DNA of 64,000 nucleotides from Exilibacterium tricleocarpae (GCF_007004655.1 NZ_ML660111.1:1-64000); one strand, 5' to 3'; numbered from the stretch's first letter, positions 26,619 to 35,630 are shown. A program made the numbers and translations. Notes: generated from the letters alone by a model not told the origin.

Positions 26619-26755
26619 AGTGCCAATTGACCGGCCTGCCTCGGGATGGCGCTTTCAGAAACACGGGCTAGGCGCCCCCCCCCTCAACCCGTCCCTGGGG
26701 GCTTCACGACAGCATCCCTGCTGTCGAGAGTTTCTGAAAGCGCCATCCCGAGGCA
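26619..26755. repeat. Long inverted repeat element, family member
   Basis: Arms of 26 bases (26637-26662 and 26730-26755) are perfect reverse complements. An inner 8-bp hairpin CGACAGCA/TGCTGTCG lies at 26707-26726. Its left part, from AGTGCCAATTGACC, is repeated at 12427-12475. Its inner part (CCCTG..GGCT, CAGCATCC) is repeated in the element at 19157-19268. Confidence 0.9.
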
Positions 26756-26984
26756 GACCTACCTTCAGTATTTTTAACTAGTAGCCGACCCCATCTCTCT
26801 GAGTGTGTAGTCAGGAGAAAGCCTACCGGCCACTGCCGCTCTTGCCGCTGGTACCTGTGTTTACCACTAGCCGTTCGGCGCCTGGGCTTGCCTAAGTCGG
26901 GTTTTATTTGTTTAGATGCGCCCTTCGGGCCAGATATGGCCGACACCGGACAGCAACACCGCCGCGAGCGGTGGCGAGAAGTTA

Positions 26985-28082
26985 ATGCGCGACGGCATCC
27001 TGACCATAGATTTAGCCTCTATCCAACGCAATTGGCACGCCATGTGCCGCCAGTTAAAACCCGGTACCGAGTGTGGTGCGGTCATCAAGGCCAGCGCCTA
27101 TGGCCTCGGCAGCGAGCGCGTGGCGCCGAGTCTGTACGCTGCCGGGTGCCGCAGCTTCTTTGTGGCCACCGTCGACGAGGGCGTCAGCGCGCGCGCTTAC
27201 TTGCCTCGCAACGCCACACTGTACGTGCTCGCCGGTGTTGGCCGCGGCCGTGAAGCCGACTGTCTGAGCCGGGGACTGGTACCGGTTCTATTCACTGTCG
27301 AGCAATTGCAACGCTGGCGCGAGCTGGCCGGGTCAGCGCCCTGCGCGATCAAGGTCGATACCGGCATGACGCGGCTGGGTCTCGATCTCGGTGTGTTCGA
27401 GCGTCTGTGTGATGAACGGCAGCTATTGCTCGACTGCAACCCGATATTGTTTATGAGTCATCTGGCCTGTGCCGACGAGCCGGAGCACCCGCTGAATAGC
27501 CACCAGTTACAGCGGTTTCAGTGGGCACTGGAAAAGATGCGCACGCTATGCCCGGAAATCAGGCTCAGCCTGGCCAACTCCTCCGGCATCTGCCTGGGGG
27601 AGGACTGGCAGTTCGATCTGGTGAGGCCCGGTGCCGCGCTCTACGGCGTCAATCCGCAGCCCGGAGCCAGCAGTATTGTCGAGCCGGTGGTCGAGTTGCG
27701 CCTGCCGATTATCCAGGTGCGGGATGTTCCCCGTGCCGGTGTCAGCGTCGGCTACAGCGCCACCTATACCCTGGAGCGGCCGGCGCGGTTGGCGGTGGCC
27801 CTGGGGGGCTATGCCGACGGTATCCATCGCATTGTCGGCAGTGATGGTTTTGGGATACTGGCGGGTCGGCGGGTGCCGGTGGTCGGCCGTATCTCCATGG
27901 ACTCGACCATTTTCGACATCACTGAGGTGCCGGTCGAACAGCTGCCCCCGGCCGGGGGCGGTCATATTCAGGTGCTCGGCCCCTCGCTGGATGTGGATGA
28001 GGTCAGCGCCAGAGTCGGTGCTCTGGGTTACGAGACCCTTACCAGTCTGGGGGATCGCTATCATCGCCGTTATGTAGAGTAA
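26985..28082 (+). CDS. alr: Alanine racemase
   Basis: A 365-residue fold-type III PLP racemase. The PLP lysine is Lys35 in AVIKASAYG (the family usually has KANAYG or KADAYG). The catalytic Tyr is Tyr257 in VGYSATYT (usually YGATY) and the GYADG motif is intact. It makes D-alanine for peptidoglycan. The ATG at 26985 gives the usual N terminus (MRDGILTIDLASIQRNW); an in-frame ATG 69 bases upstream would add an unlikely extension. The two motif substitutions make it a divergent member, but the catalytic residues are kept. It lies 90 bases upstream of birA. Confidence 0.88.
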   Translation: MRDGILTIDLASIQRNWHAMCRQLKPGTECGAVIKASAYGLGSERVAPSLYAAGCRSFFVATVDEGVSARAYLPRNATLYVLAGVGRGREADCLSRGLVPVLFTVEQLQRWRELAGSAPCAIKVDTGMTRLGLDLGVFERLCDERQLLLDCNPILFMSHLACADEPEHPLNSHQLQRFQWALEKMRTLCPEIRLSLANSSGICLGEDWQFDLVRPGAALYGVNPQPGASSIVEPVVELRLPIIQVRDVPRAGVSVGYSATYTLERPARLAVALGGYADGIHRIVGSDGFGILAGRRVPVVGRISMDSTIFDITEVPVEQLPPAGGGHIQVLGPSLDVDEVSARVGALGYETLTSLGDRYHRRYVE

Positions 28083-28172
28083 TGGAGTTCACATAACGCC
28101 ATAATACAACAGCGCCATTTCACGCCGACCGGCCGTAAGCTGTCAACCGCAGGCAAACATCTAAGGTCATTA

Positions 28173-29171
28173 ATGGATATCAACTCACTACTAAAGCTGC
28201 TGGCCGACGGCAGGTTTCACTCCGGCGAAGAGCTGGGTGAGGTATTGGGTGTCAGCCGCACCGCGGTGTGGAAGCACCTGCGTAAACTGGAGCCGCTGGG
28301 TCTGGTGCTGACCTCGGTGAAGGGGCGGGGTTACTGCCTGGAAGGTGGCCTTGAACTCCTCGATGCCGATGCCATTGATGCCGCCTTGAATCCGGCGGCG
28401 CGGGCACTGGCGGTAGAGTTGGATATTCAATCGGTCATCGACTCTACCAATACCCGCGCCCTGGCCCGGGCGGCGGCGGGCAACGCCAGGGGGTATATCT
28501 GCCTGGCTGAGCAGCAGACCGCCGGCAAAGGCCGCCGCGGGCGCGCGTGGGTCAGTCCCTTCGGCAGGAATATCTATCTGTCGGTGGTCTGGGGGTTTGA
28601 TGGCGGCGCGGCCGTGTTGGAGGGCTTGAGCCTGGCGGTCAGCGTTGCAGTGACCCGGGCCCTGCGCGATCTCGCCGCGACGGCCGGTGACGCCGGCACC
28701 AGGCTCGACGATATCCGGCTTAAATGGCCCAACGACGTACTGTGGCGGGGGCGCAAACTGGCCGGCATTCTGTTGGAGATGACCGGCGACGTCAGCAGTT
28801 TTTGCCAGGTGGTCAGCGGTATCGGTATCAATGTCACCATGCCCGCTGTCGCCGGCGCCGCTATTGATCAGGCCTGGGTGGATATGGAGACTATCGTGGG
28901 GCGCTGTTCCCGCAATCAATTGGTGGCGCAGCTTTTAAACCACCTGTTACCCTTGCTGGACGATTTCCAGGCGCGCGGGTTCGCCTGTCTGCGGGAGGAG
29001 TGGGAGTCCCTCGACGCCTACCGCAACTGCCAGGTGGAGCTGCGAACGGCTACGGAGTCGGTGCTGGGGGCGGCCTGCGGGGTGACGGAAACCGGGGGGC
29101 TGCGGATATTGGTCGACGGCCGCGAGCAGGTTTTCAGTGGCGGTGAGATTTCTCTGAGGCCCACCGCATGA
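28173..29171 (+). CDS. birA: Bifunctional biotin-protein ligase / biotin operon repressor
   Basis: A 332-residue BirA with an N-terminal winged helix (about residues 15-50, GEELGEVLGVSRTAVWKHL). The central ligase domain carries the biotinyl-AMP loop GKGRRGRAW (118-126) and SPFGRNIYLS, and a C-terminal SH3-like domain ends the protein. It attaches biotin to acetyl-CoA carboxylase BCCP and, with the winged helix, may repress biotin genes. Its stop overlaps the coaX start by four bases (ATGA), so the two are translationally coupled. Confidence 0.95.
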   Translation: MDINSLLKLLADGRFHSGEELGEVLGVSRTAVWKHLRKLEPLGLVLTSVKGRGYCLEGGLELLDADAIDAALNPAARALAVELDIQSVIDSTNTRALARAAAGNARGYICLAEQQTAGKGRRGRAWVSPFGRNIYLSVVWGFDGGAAVLEGLSLAVSVAVTRALRDLAATAGDAGTRLDDIRLKWPNDVLWRGRKLAGILLEMTGDVSSFCQVVSGIGINVTMPAVAGAAIDQAWVDMETIVGRCSRNQLVAQLLNHLLPLLDDFQARGFACLREEWESLDAYRNCQVELRTATESVLGAACGVTETGGLRILVDGREQVFSGGEISLRPTA

Positions 29172-29908
29172 GTGACGGGGTCTTACTGGAGATCGATATG
29201 GGTAATACCCGTCTTAAATGGCGCCTGATCGGGCAAGGGCGGCAGTTGTCCGGCGACAGTCATCTGTATCGTGACGCTTGGGTGACACGGGTGGCGCCGG
29301 GTGTCGAAGCGCCGGCGCTTATCCGCCTTGCCAGTGTGGCCGGGCCCGAGCGCACTGAGCTGCTGCTGCAGCACTGCCGGCACCGCTGGCAACTGGAGCC
29401 CGAAATAGCGGTCACGACCCGCCGCTGTGCGGGGGTAACCAACGCCTACCGGGATCCCTCTGCCATGGGGGTGGATCGCTGGCTGGCGGTGCTTGCAGCC
29501 TATCAGCAGTGGCAGCGGGCCTGCCTGATTGTGGATTGCGGCAGCGCGGTTACCCTGGATATGGTAGATAATGAAGGACTGCATTTAGGGGGGTATATTG
29601 TCCCGGGTCTGCAGTTGATGCGCCGGGCGCTGTTTCGGGACACCGATGCGGTGAAGGTCGAGGCTGCGGCGGCTGCGTCGCTCGATCCGGCCGACAATAC
29701 CGCAGATGCGGTCAACCGCGGTCTGCTGTTGATGACGGTCGGCTTTGTCACCGAGGCGTACCGCCGCCTGGTGGCTGAACTGGAAACGCCGGTGACCGTG
29801 GTGGTGACCGGTGGCGACGGGGAGCGGGTGGGGGCTTTGCTATCTTCTATAGACGCCCGTATTTGCCCCGACCTGGTACTGGACGGGCTGGCCCTGGCGC
29901 TGCCTTGA
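29168..29908 (+). CDS. coaX: Type III pantothenate kinase
   Basis: A 246-residue ASKHA-fold kinase. It has the phosphate-1 motif EIDMGNTRLKW at the N terminus, GVDRWLAV, and the DCGSAVTLDMV motif with the catalytic acid region. CoaX phosphorylates pantothenate in the first step of coenzyme A synthesis and needs a monovalent cation. It overlaps birA by four bases, an arrangement common in Pseudomonas-like gammaproteobacteria. Confidence 0.93.
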   Translation: MSDGVLLEIDMGNTRLKWRLIGQGRQLSGDSHLYRDAWVTRVAPGVEAPALIRLASVAGPERTELLLQHCRHRWQLEPEIAVTTRRCAGVTNAYRDPSAMGVDRWLAVLAAYQQWQRACLIVDCGSAVTLDMVDNEGLHLGGYIVPGLQLMRRALFRDTDAVKVEAAAAASLDPADNTADAVNRGLLLMTVGFVTEAYRRLVAELETPVTVVVTGGDGERVGALLSSIDARICPDLVLDGLALALP

Positions 29909-29949
29909 AACGCTAAGAAACACGAGAGAACAGGGAAACTGGAAAGCTT

Positions 29950-30675
29950 ATGCGTTGGATATTCCTGACATTACTGCTGGCCAACGGTGTAATACTGGCG
30001 TGGCAGTTGCTGCGCGATCCCGAGCCCCAGGCGCCCGCCGTTACCGCCAAGCCGGTGGTTGCCGAGCGCGAGGGGGTGGAGTGGCTCACCCTGCTCAGCG
30101 AGCTGGAAGGGCAGGCGCTCGCCGATATGCTCCGTGAAAAGGGGCGTTTGCAGCTAACGGAGAATACCGGGGCTGTTCAGGGTGAGCCTCTGTGTACCCT
30201 GGTGGGGCCCTTTGAGAAGCTGTTGCGCGCCGAGTATTTTATCGAGCGCATGGCGGCCCTGGAGATCGCTGCCGAAATCCAGGATGTGGAGATTCCGGGC
30301 GAGGTCGGCTATTGGGTGTATCTGCCCCCGGAAGTATCGCGCAAAGAGGCCCTGCGCCGCTTGCATGAGCTGCAGGCCAAGGGTGTCGACAGTTATGTGA
30401 TTCCCAAGGGAGAGCTCGCCAACGGTATCTCGTTTGGCATGTTTAGCCAGGAGGCCCTGGCATTGCGGCGTCAGGAGGATATGGTCAATCGGGGTTATGC
30501 CGCCGAAATCAAAGAAATGGCTCGCACCTATAAAGAGACCTGGGCGCTGCTGCGCCCGGATCAGGCCGCCAAAATCAGTGAAGAACTGTGGTTTCAGGTG
30601 ACTGCCGACAACCCCGGCATTGAACGCCGACAAAATTTCTGCCCAACTGTTGCTTCCACTGACAACTTTCAATAG
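29950..30675 (+). CDS. Membrane-anchored SPOR-like protein
   Basis: A 241-residue protein with one N-terminal membrane segment (IFLTLLLANGVILAWQLL), then a soluble part in which about residues 75-170 look like a SPOR domain (CTLVGPFEKLLRAEYF, SYVIPKGELANGISFGMF). SPOR domains bind denuded peptidoglycan at the septum. Genes of this kind often follow coaX in gammaproteobacteria. Assignment rests on layout and a weak domain match. The stop codon TAG lies within the -10 box of the tRNA-tufB promoter. Confidence 0.75.
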   Translation: MRWIFLTLLLANGVILAWQLLRDPEPQAPAVTAKPVVAEREGVEWLTLLSELEGQALADMLREKGRLQLTENTGAVQGEPLCTLVGPFEKLLRAEYFIERMAALEIAAEIQDVEIPGEVGYWVYLPPEVSRKEALRRLHELQAKGVDSYVIPKGELANGISFGMFSQEALALRRQEDMVNRGYAAEIKEMARTYKETWALLRPDQAAKISEELWFQVTADNPGIERRQNFCPTVASTDNFQ

Positions 30676-30678
30676 AAT
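30650..30678 (+). promoter_or_regulatory. Promoter of the tRNA-tufB operon
   Basis: TTGCTT (30650-30655) and TAGAAT (30673-30678) are separated by 17 bases, close to the sigma-70 consensus. The -10 box contains the TAG stop of the SPOR-like gene. Transcription would start near 30685 and run through the tRNA cluster. Confidence 0.65.
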
Positions 30679-30732
30679 CCCGCCTCCACTTAGCAGTGAG
30701 CTGTCAACTTCTGCTTGATAAGTGGAGGTGTA

Positions 30733-30854
30733 AGGCGGACGCAGCTCGCCGAACGCGCGGCCGGGATGGCCGGGCCGGTGGTCGCCAAAGGCAGGTGGCT
30801 GCGCCATGGATGGCGGGGAAAATGCCTGATGTAGGGCTGGCGTAGCTCAGTTGG
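30733..30854 (+). repeat. 122-bp direct repeat, copy 1, with tRNA-Thr fragment
   Basis: This 122-base block is repeated exactly at 30878-30999. Its last 19 bases (30836-30854) are the first 19 bases of tRNA-Thr, after which the sequence diverges into an unrelated 23-base linker. The fragment cannot fold into a tRNA and is best seen as the leftover of a tandem duplication. Confidence 0.92.
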
Positions 30855-30877
30855 GTGAGGTGAGACCGTTCGCCGGC

Positions 30878-30999
30878 AGGCGGACGCAGCTCGCCGAACG
30901 CGCGGCCGGGATGGCCGGGCCGGTGGTCGCCAAAGGCAGGTGGCTGCGCCATGGATGGCGGGGAAAATGCCTGATGTAGGGCTGGCGTAGCTCAGTTGG
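30878..30999 (+). repeat. 122-bp direct repeat, copy 2, entering the functional tRNA-Thr
   Basis: Second exact copy, 145 bases after the first. Its last 19 bases are the true 5' end of the tRNA-Thr gene. Confidence 0.92.
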
Positions 31000-31056
31000 T
31001 AGAGCAGCTGACTTGTAATCAGCCGGTCGGGGGTTCGACTCCTCTCGCCAGCTCCA
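30981..31056 (+). tRNA. tRNA-Thr (anticodon TGT)
   Basis: A 76-base cloverleaf with encoded CCA: acceptor GCTGGCG/CGCCAGC, D arm AGCTCAGTTGGTAGAGC, anticodon arm GCTGA-CTTGTAA-TCAGC, and T arm with GGTTCGACTCC. Anticodon UGU reads ACA. It corresponds to thrU of the E. coli thrU-tyrU-glyT-thrT-tufB operon. Confidence 0.97.
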
Positions 31057-31106
31057 TTTTTCTCGATCTTTGTGTTGTAACTGCGTGAAATTGTTAGAAA
31101 AACCGG

Positions 31107-31135
31107 TTGACAGCACCCTGGTCGGGGCGGAGAAT
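31107..31135 (+). promoter_or_regulatory. Possible internal promoter before tRNA-Tyr
   Basis: A perfect -35 TTGACA (31107-31112) is followed after 17 bases by GAGAAT (31130-31135), which matches the -10 consensus at four of six bases. It would start transcription about at the tRNA-Tyr 5' end, so it may be fortuitous or drive the downstream part of the operon. Confidence 0.4.
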
Positions 31136-31148
31136 GTCCGCCACTTTC

Positions 31149-31232
31149 GCAGGGGTTCCCGAGTGGCCAAAGGGATCAGACTGTAAATCTGACGCGCAAG
31201 CTTCGGTGGTTCGAATCCACCCCCCTGCACCA
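31149..31232 (+). tRNA. tRNA-Tyr (anticodon GTA)
   Basis: An 84-base class II tRNA with a long variable arm and encoded CCA. The acceptor is GCAGGGG/CCCCTGC and the anticodon loop is CTGTAAA. It is the second tRNA of the tufB operon. Confidence 0.97.
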
Positions 31233-31494
31233 TATATATGCAATAGGCCGCTGCCAGTCAGCTACTGGAGGCTGTTTGGCGCTGGAGCCGGCTCAGTGTA
31301 AAGCCGATGTGACGGCTTTGGAAATATTGGATCGGTAATTGATTTTGGCCACCAGCTTGGTGGTGATCGACCCGTTGACCGATAGCGACAGACCCCATTT
31401 GACAGGTTCGTCTTTGATCCGGGTTCAATGTTGAGGGTGCGAGCGCTGGGAGTCGGGTAAAAGCTCCGCGGGTGCAGATTCTGCGGGTATTTAT

Positions 31495-31568
<74 letters not shown>

Positions 31569-31579
31569 GATGATGTGTT

Positions 31580-31686
31580 AGGCGGCCAGGACGGCCGGGC
31601 CGGTGTCGATTGGGGTAGGTGGCTGCGCCAGGATGGCCGGGCCGGTGCTGATTGAGGCAGTTGGTTGCGCCAGGATGGCTGGCACT
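31580..31686 (+). repeat. GC-rich imperfect tandem repeat in tRNA spacer
   Basis: About two and a half units of 37-42 bases contain GGATGGCCGGGCCGGTG or close variants (31580-31616, 31617-31658, 31659-31686). The same GGCCGGGCCGGTG core followed by AGGTGGCTGCGCCA also occurs in both copies of the 122-bp repeat near 30770 and 30915. Confidence 0.65.
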
Positions 31687-31698
31687 GAGTAGATTTTG

Positions 31699-31774
<76 letters not shown>

Positions 31775-31940
31775 GTTTAACCGCGAGGTTTCTTATCCCG
31801 CAAGGGAGAGGTATTCCTTGTGGTTTTAGTTGTGTTGTACGTTTTAGGTTGGACTCATGAGATCAAAGATTACATGGGTTCGGAGATTACAGCGAATAAC
31901 CATGTCTTACTACATGTCCCACTAGAGGAGGCCGCCCGCA

Positions 31941-33134
31941 ATGGCAAAGGAAAAGTTTGAACGTAATAAGCCCCACGTCAATGTGGGCACCATCGGTCAC
32001 GTCGACCACGGCAAAACCACACTGACCGCGGCGCTGACGCGGGTGTGTGCAGAAGTCTGGGGTGGCGAAGCGGTGGCTTTCGACGGTATCGACAATGCCC
32101 CGGAAGAGCGCGAGCGGGGTATCACGATTGCGACCTCCCACGTGGAATACGACTCGCCGGGCCGTCACTACGCCCACGTCGACTGCCCGGGCCACGCCGA
32201 CTACGTGAAAAACATGATCACCGGTGCCGCGCAGATGGACGGTGCGATCCTGGTGTGCTCGGCGGCAGACGGCCCGATGCCGCAGACCCGCGAGCATATC
32301 CTGCTGTCACGGCAGGTGGGCGTGCCCTATATTGTGGTGTTCCTGAACAAGGCGGACATGGTCGACGACGACGAGCTGCTGGAGCTGGTGGAAATGGAAG
32401 TGCGGGAGCTGCTGGACCAGTACGAGTTCCCGGGCGACGACACCCCGATCATCACCGGTTCGGCGCTGATGGCGCTGGAAGGCAAAGACGACAACGAGAT
32501 GGGTACCACGGCGGTGAAGAAGCTGGTGGAAACCCTGGACGAGTATATTCCGGAGCCGGAGCGGGCGGTGGACCAGCCGTTCCTGATGCCGATCGAGGAC
32601 GTGTTTTCGATCTCCGGTCGCGGCACGGTGGTAACCGGTCGTGTCGAGCGGGGTATTGTGAAGGTGGGCGAGGAGATCGAGATCGTCGGTATCAAAGAGA
32701 CCACCAAGACCACCTGTACCGGAGTGGAGATGTTCCGCAAGCTGCTGGACGAAGGCCGTGCTGGTGAGAATGTGGGGGTACTGCTGCGCGGCACCAAGCG
32801 GGAAGAAGTGGAGCGTGGGCAGGTGCTGGCGCGTCCGGGTTCGATCACGCCGCACACCAAGTTCGAGTCTGAGGTGTATGTGCTGTCGAAGGACGAAGGT
32901 GGGCGTCACACGCCGTTTTTCAAAGGCTACCGGCCGCAGTTCTATTTCCGCACCACGGACGTGACCGGTGCCTGCGAATTGCCGGAAGGCACCGAGATGG
33001 TGATGCCGGGTGACAATGTGCAGATGGTGGTGACACTGATTGCCCCGATTGCGATGGAAGAGGGTCTGCGGTTTGCGATCCGCGAGGGCGGCCGCACGGT
33101 TGGTGCGGGTGTCGTTGCCAAAATCATCGAATAA
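31941..33134 (+). CDS. tufB: Elongation factor Tu, copy B
   Basis: A 397-residue EF-Tu that carries aminoacyl-tRNA to the ribosome as a GTP complex. The G domain shows GHVDHGKTT (P loop), DCPGHADY and NKADM; domains 2 and 3 follow. The ATG is preceded by AGAGGAGG. The protein is identical to the tufA product. Nucleotide identity with tufA appears complete from about codon 10 to the end, while codons 1-9 and both flanks differ, as expected from gene conversion. The gene lies in the conserved tRNA-tufB-trpT-secE order. Confidence 0.98.
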   Translation: MAKEKFERNKPHVNVGTIGHVDHGKTTLTAALTRVCAEVWGGEAVAFDGIDNAPEERERGITIATSHVEYDSPGRHYAHVDCPGHADYVKNMITGAAQMDGAILVCSAADGPMPQTREHILLSRQVGVPYIVVFLNKADMVDDDELLELVEMEVRELLDQYEFPGDDTPIITGSALMALEGKDDNEMGTTAVKKLVETLDEYIPEPERAVDQPFLMPIEDVFSISGRGTVVTGRVERGIVKVGEEIEIVGIKETTKTTCTGVEMFRKLLDEGRAGENVGVLLRGTKREEVERGQVLARPGSITPHTKFESEVYVLSKDEGGRHTPFFKGYRPQFYFRTTDVTGACELPEGTEMVMPGDNVQMVVTLIAPIAMEEGLRFAIREGGRTVGAGVVAKIIE

Positions 33135-33180
33135 AACATAACTATCGGTGGCGGGATCGCCCGCCATCGGCTAAAAGTTT

Positions 33181-33256
33181 AGGCCAGTAGTTCAATTGGT
33201 AGAGCACCGGTCTCCAAAACCGGGTGTTGGGGGTTCGAGTCCCTCCTGGCCTGCCA
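33181..33256 (+). tRNA. tRNA-Trp (anticodon CCA)
   Basis: A 76-base cloverleaf with encoded CCA: acceptor AGGCCAG/CTGGCCT and anticodon loop TCTCCAA. It lies between tufB and secE, as in E. coli. Confidence 0.97.
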
Positions 33257-33279
33257 ATTTTGTGAGGTAACACCAACCG

Positions 33280-33648
33280 ATGAATGCAAAAGTCGAAGCT
33301 CCGAGCTTTCGCTTGGACGGTCTGAAGTGGCTGCTGGTGTTGTTGCTGGTGGCCGCCGGGGTGGTCGGGAATTCCTATTTTTCCGATTTTTCCCTGCTGT
33401 ACCGGGTGCTGGGGTTGGTGGGTATCGGCTTGGTTGCCGCCTTTGTGGCGGTCAATACAGCCAAAGGCGCCGCGTTGTGGGCGCTGCTTCGTGAAGCGCA
33501 GACAGAAGTGCGCAAAGTGGTTTGGCCGTCCCGCCAGGAAACCAATCAAACCACCCTCATTGTGGTAGCGGTGGTTTTATTGATGGCGATATTGCTTTGG
33601 CTGCTGGACGCCTTGCTGGGTTGGCTGGCTTCCCTGATTATCGGTTAG
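33280..33648 (+). CDS. secE: Preprotein translocase subunit SecE
   Basis: A 122-residue inner-membrane protein with three predicted membrane segments (WLLVLLLVAAGVVGNSYF, VLGLVGIGLVAAFVAV, VVVLLMAILLWLLDALLGW). The conserved cytosolic SecE motif EVRKVVWPSRQET comes before the last one. It clamps SecY in the SecYEG channel. It is followed 9 bases later by nusG. Confidence 0.96.
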   Translation: MNAKVEAPSFRLDGLKWLLVLLLVAAGVVGNSYFSDFSLLYRVLGLVGIGLVAAFVAVNTAKGAALWALLREAQTEVRKVVWPSRQETNQTTLIVVAVVLLMAILLWLLDALLGWLASLIIG

Positions 33649-33657
33649 AGGTCATCC

Positions 33658-34191
33658 ATGGCTAAACGTTGGTATGTGGTTCACGCTTATTCCGGCTACG
33701 AGAAGAAAGTGGCTGCGGCGCTGAAAGAGCGTGTTGAATTACACGATATGCAGGCGCTTTTCGGCGACATCCTGGTGCCTACTGAAGAGGTCATCGAGAT
33801 GCGCGGCGGCCAGAAGCGCCGCTCCGAGCGCAAGTTCTTTCCGGGCTACGTGCTGGTGCAGATGGAGCTCAACGACGACTCCTGGCACCTGGTAAAGGAC
33901 ACGCCCCGGGTCATGGGGTTTATCGGCGGCAAGGCCGACAAGCCGGCGCCGATCACGGATAAAGAAGCAGAGGCTATACTGCAGCGTGTCGACGATTCAG
34001 TTGAGAAGCCCAAGCCCAAGACCATCTTCGAGCCGGGTGAAATGGTACGGGTGATCGACGGGCCGTTTAACGACTTCAACGGCGTTGTCGAGGAAGTGAA
34101 TTACGAGAAGAGCAAGCTCCGGGTGGCGGTGCTGATCTTCGGTCGCTCCACCCCGGTAGAGCTGGAGTTCGGTCAAGTCGAGAAGGCTTGA
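33658..34191 (+). CDS. nusG: Transcription termination/antitermination factor NusG
   Basis: A 177-residue NusG. The NGN domain starts [18 protein letters not shown] and binds RNA polymerase. The C-terminal KOW domain ([19 protein letters not shown]) binds Rho or ribosomal S10. The length is typical. It lies in the usual secE-nusG pair. The 174 bases after it hold a leader with small hairpins before rplK and no gene. Confidence 0.97.
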   Translation: MAKRWYVVHAYSGYEKKVAAALKERVELHDMQALFGDILVPTEEVIEMRGGQKRRSERKFFPGYVLVQMELNDDSWHLVKDTPRVMGFIGGKADKPAPITDKEAEAILQRVDDSVEKPKPKTIFEPGEMVRVIDGPFNDFNGVVEEVNYEKSKLRVAVLIFGRSTPVELEFGQVEKA

Positions 34192-34365
34192 CGGTCTATA
34201 TTTTCCGCCTTCTTCTGCCATGCAGCAGAGGAAGGCTTGTGTGTTTTTGAAAGCATGACCTGCCCGTGACGGGCACGGTCTTTAAAAAACGGGGAGCCGG
34301 CGACGAACCCTTCCGCCAAGAGGCGGTTCCGAGGCGCTAATACCCAAACTTGGGAGTCATAGACT

Positions 34366-34797
34366 ATGGCAAAGAAAGTTGAAGCTTATATTAAGCTGCA
34401 GGTAGCGGCCGGTCAGGCCAACCCCAGTCCGCCGGTAGGGCCGGCCCTGGGTCAGCACGGTGTCAATATCATGGAGTTCTGTAAGGCGTTCAATGCCCAG
34501 ACTCAGAGCCTGGAGCCGGGTGCGCCGGTGCCGGTGGTGATCAGCGTCTACAGCGACCGCAGCTTCACCTTCACCATGAAAACGCCGCCGGCGTCCTTCC
34601 TGCTGAAGAAGGCGGCGGGTATCAAAAGCGGCAGCGGCCGCCCCAACACCGAAAAGGTGGGCAAGGTGAACCGCGCGCAGCTCGAGGAGATCGCGACGGC
34701 GAAAATGCCCGATCTGACTGCTGCCGATATGGACGCCGCCGTGCGCACCATCGCCGGCTCCGCCCGCGCCATGGGCGTCGACGTGGAGGGGGTGTGA
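34366..34797 (+). CDS. rplK: Ribosomal protein L11
   Basis: A 143-residue L11 with the N-terminal GTPase-centre and thiostrepton-binding region ([17 protein letters not shown]) and the C-terminal rRNA-binding domain. It binds the 1070 region of 23S rRNA and is needed for RelA activation. Its stop is one base before the rplA start. Confidence 0.98.
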   Translation: MAKKVEAYIKLQVAAGQANPSPPVGPALGQHGVNIMEFCKAFNAQTQSLEPGAPVPVVISVYSDRSFTFTMKTPPASFLLKKAAGIKSGSGRPNTEKVGKVNRAQLEEIATAKMPDLTAADMDAAVRTIAGSARAMGVDVEGV

Positions 34798-34798
34798 G

Positions 34799-35494
34799 AT
34801 GGCTAAGTTATCCAAGCGCCAGCGCTCGATCAGAGAAAAGGTCGACAGCACCAAGCTCTATGGTATTGACGAGGCTGTAGCCCTGCTGAAAGAACTGTCC
34901 ACAGTCAAGTTTCCGGAAACTGTCGATGCCTCCATAAACCTGGGTATCGATCCGCGCAAATCCGACCAGGCTGTGCGCGGCGCCACTACACTGCCCCACG
35001 GCACCGGTAAAGATGTGCGGGTAGCCGTATTTACCCAGGGCGCCAATGCCGATGCCGCCAAAGAGGCGGGCGCCGACCTGATCGGTATGGAAGACCTGGC
35101 CGAGCAGGTAAAAGCCGGCAAGATGGATTTCGATGTGGTGATTGCCGACCCTGCCGCCATGCGCGTGGTGGGGCAGTTGGGCCAGATTCTCGGCCCCCGC
35201 GGACTGATGCCGAACCCGAAAACCGGGACGGTGACGCCGGATGTGGCGACCGCTGTGAAAAATGCCAAGGCCGGTCAGGTGCGTTTTCGCGCTGACAAAG
35301 GCGGTATTATCCATGGTGGTATCGGCAAGGTATCGTTCGAGCCGAAACTGCTCAAGGAAAATCTTGAAGCGCTGATCAACGATTTGAAAAAAGCCAAGCC
35401 GGCCTCGGCCAAGGGTATTTACCTGAAAAAGGTATCCCTGAGCACCACTATGGGCCCGGGCTTGGTCATTGATCAGGCAAGCCTGGAAGTTTAA
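34799..35494 (+). CDS. rplA: Ribosomal protein L1
   Basis: A 231-residue L1 of the stalk base. The conserved [19 protein letters not shown] motif is present. In relatives L1 represses translation of its own rplKA message by binding the leader. The gene directly follows rplK; the near-contact implies translational coupling. Confidence 0.98.
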   Translation: MAKLSKRQRSIREKVDSTKLYGIDEAVALLKELSTVKFPETVDASINLGIDPRKSDQAVRGATTLPHGTGKDVRVAVFTQGANADAAKEAGADLIGMEDLAEQVKAGKMDFDVVIADPAAMRVVGQLGQILGPRGLMPNPKTGTVTPDVATAVKNAKAGQVRFRADKGGIIHGGIGKVSFEPKLLKENLEALINDLKKAKPASAKGIYLKKVSLSTTMGPGLVIDQASLEV

Positions 35495-35550
35495 CGGCTT
35501 GCCAACAGAACTTTGGGGTCTGCCGCAAAAGCGTGCTTTTGCGACCGGCT

Positions 35551-35630
35551 GTCAAAGACCGTAGGTGCACGGCGGGCCGGTCCGGCTTGCGCTTAATGAG
35601 ACTCTCGGGTCGAACCTACGCAGACGGTGT
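35551..35630 (+). promoter_or_regulatory. L10 leader (L10-L12 binding RNA) upstream of rplJ
   Basis: The segment CAAAGACCGTAGGTG pairs with CCTACGCAGACGGTG around an apical arm. This is the kink-turn and stem of the gammaproteobacterial rplJ leader, bound by L10(L12)4 for autogenous repression. A further hairpin GCAAAAGC/GCTTTTGC lies upstream at 35524-35541. Confidence 0.8.

Larger units (their letters stand above)
26461..26984. other. imuA-alr intergenic region
   Basis: This 524-base divergent gap holds the LexA box, a GGTGTTGGTGGTGTTGGCGG run near 26584-26608, and the inverted repeat element at 26619-26755. The rest up to the alr start has short open frames only and no recognisable gene. 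Confidence 0.7.

Noticed and set aside
26637..26755. Inverted repeats as ends of an insertion sequence
   Set aside because: The space between the arms is under 70 bases and encodes nothing; no transposase lies nearby, so it is called an intergenic repeat.
30836..30854. A possible additional tRNA gene
   Set aside because: Only the first 19 bases of tRNA-Thr are present; no anticodon or T arm follows.
31580..31686. CRISPR-like repeats
   Set aside because: Units are imperfect and directly abutting without unique spacers, and there are no cas genes.
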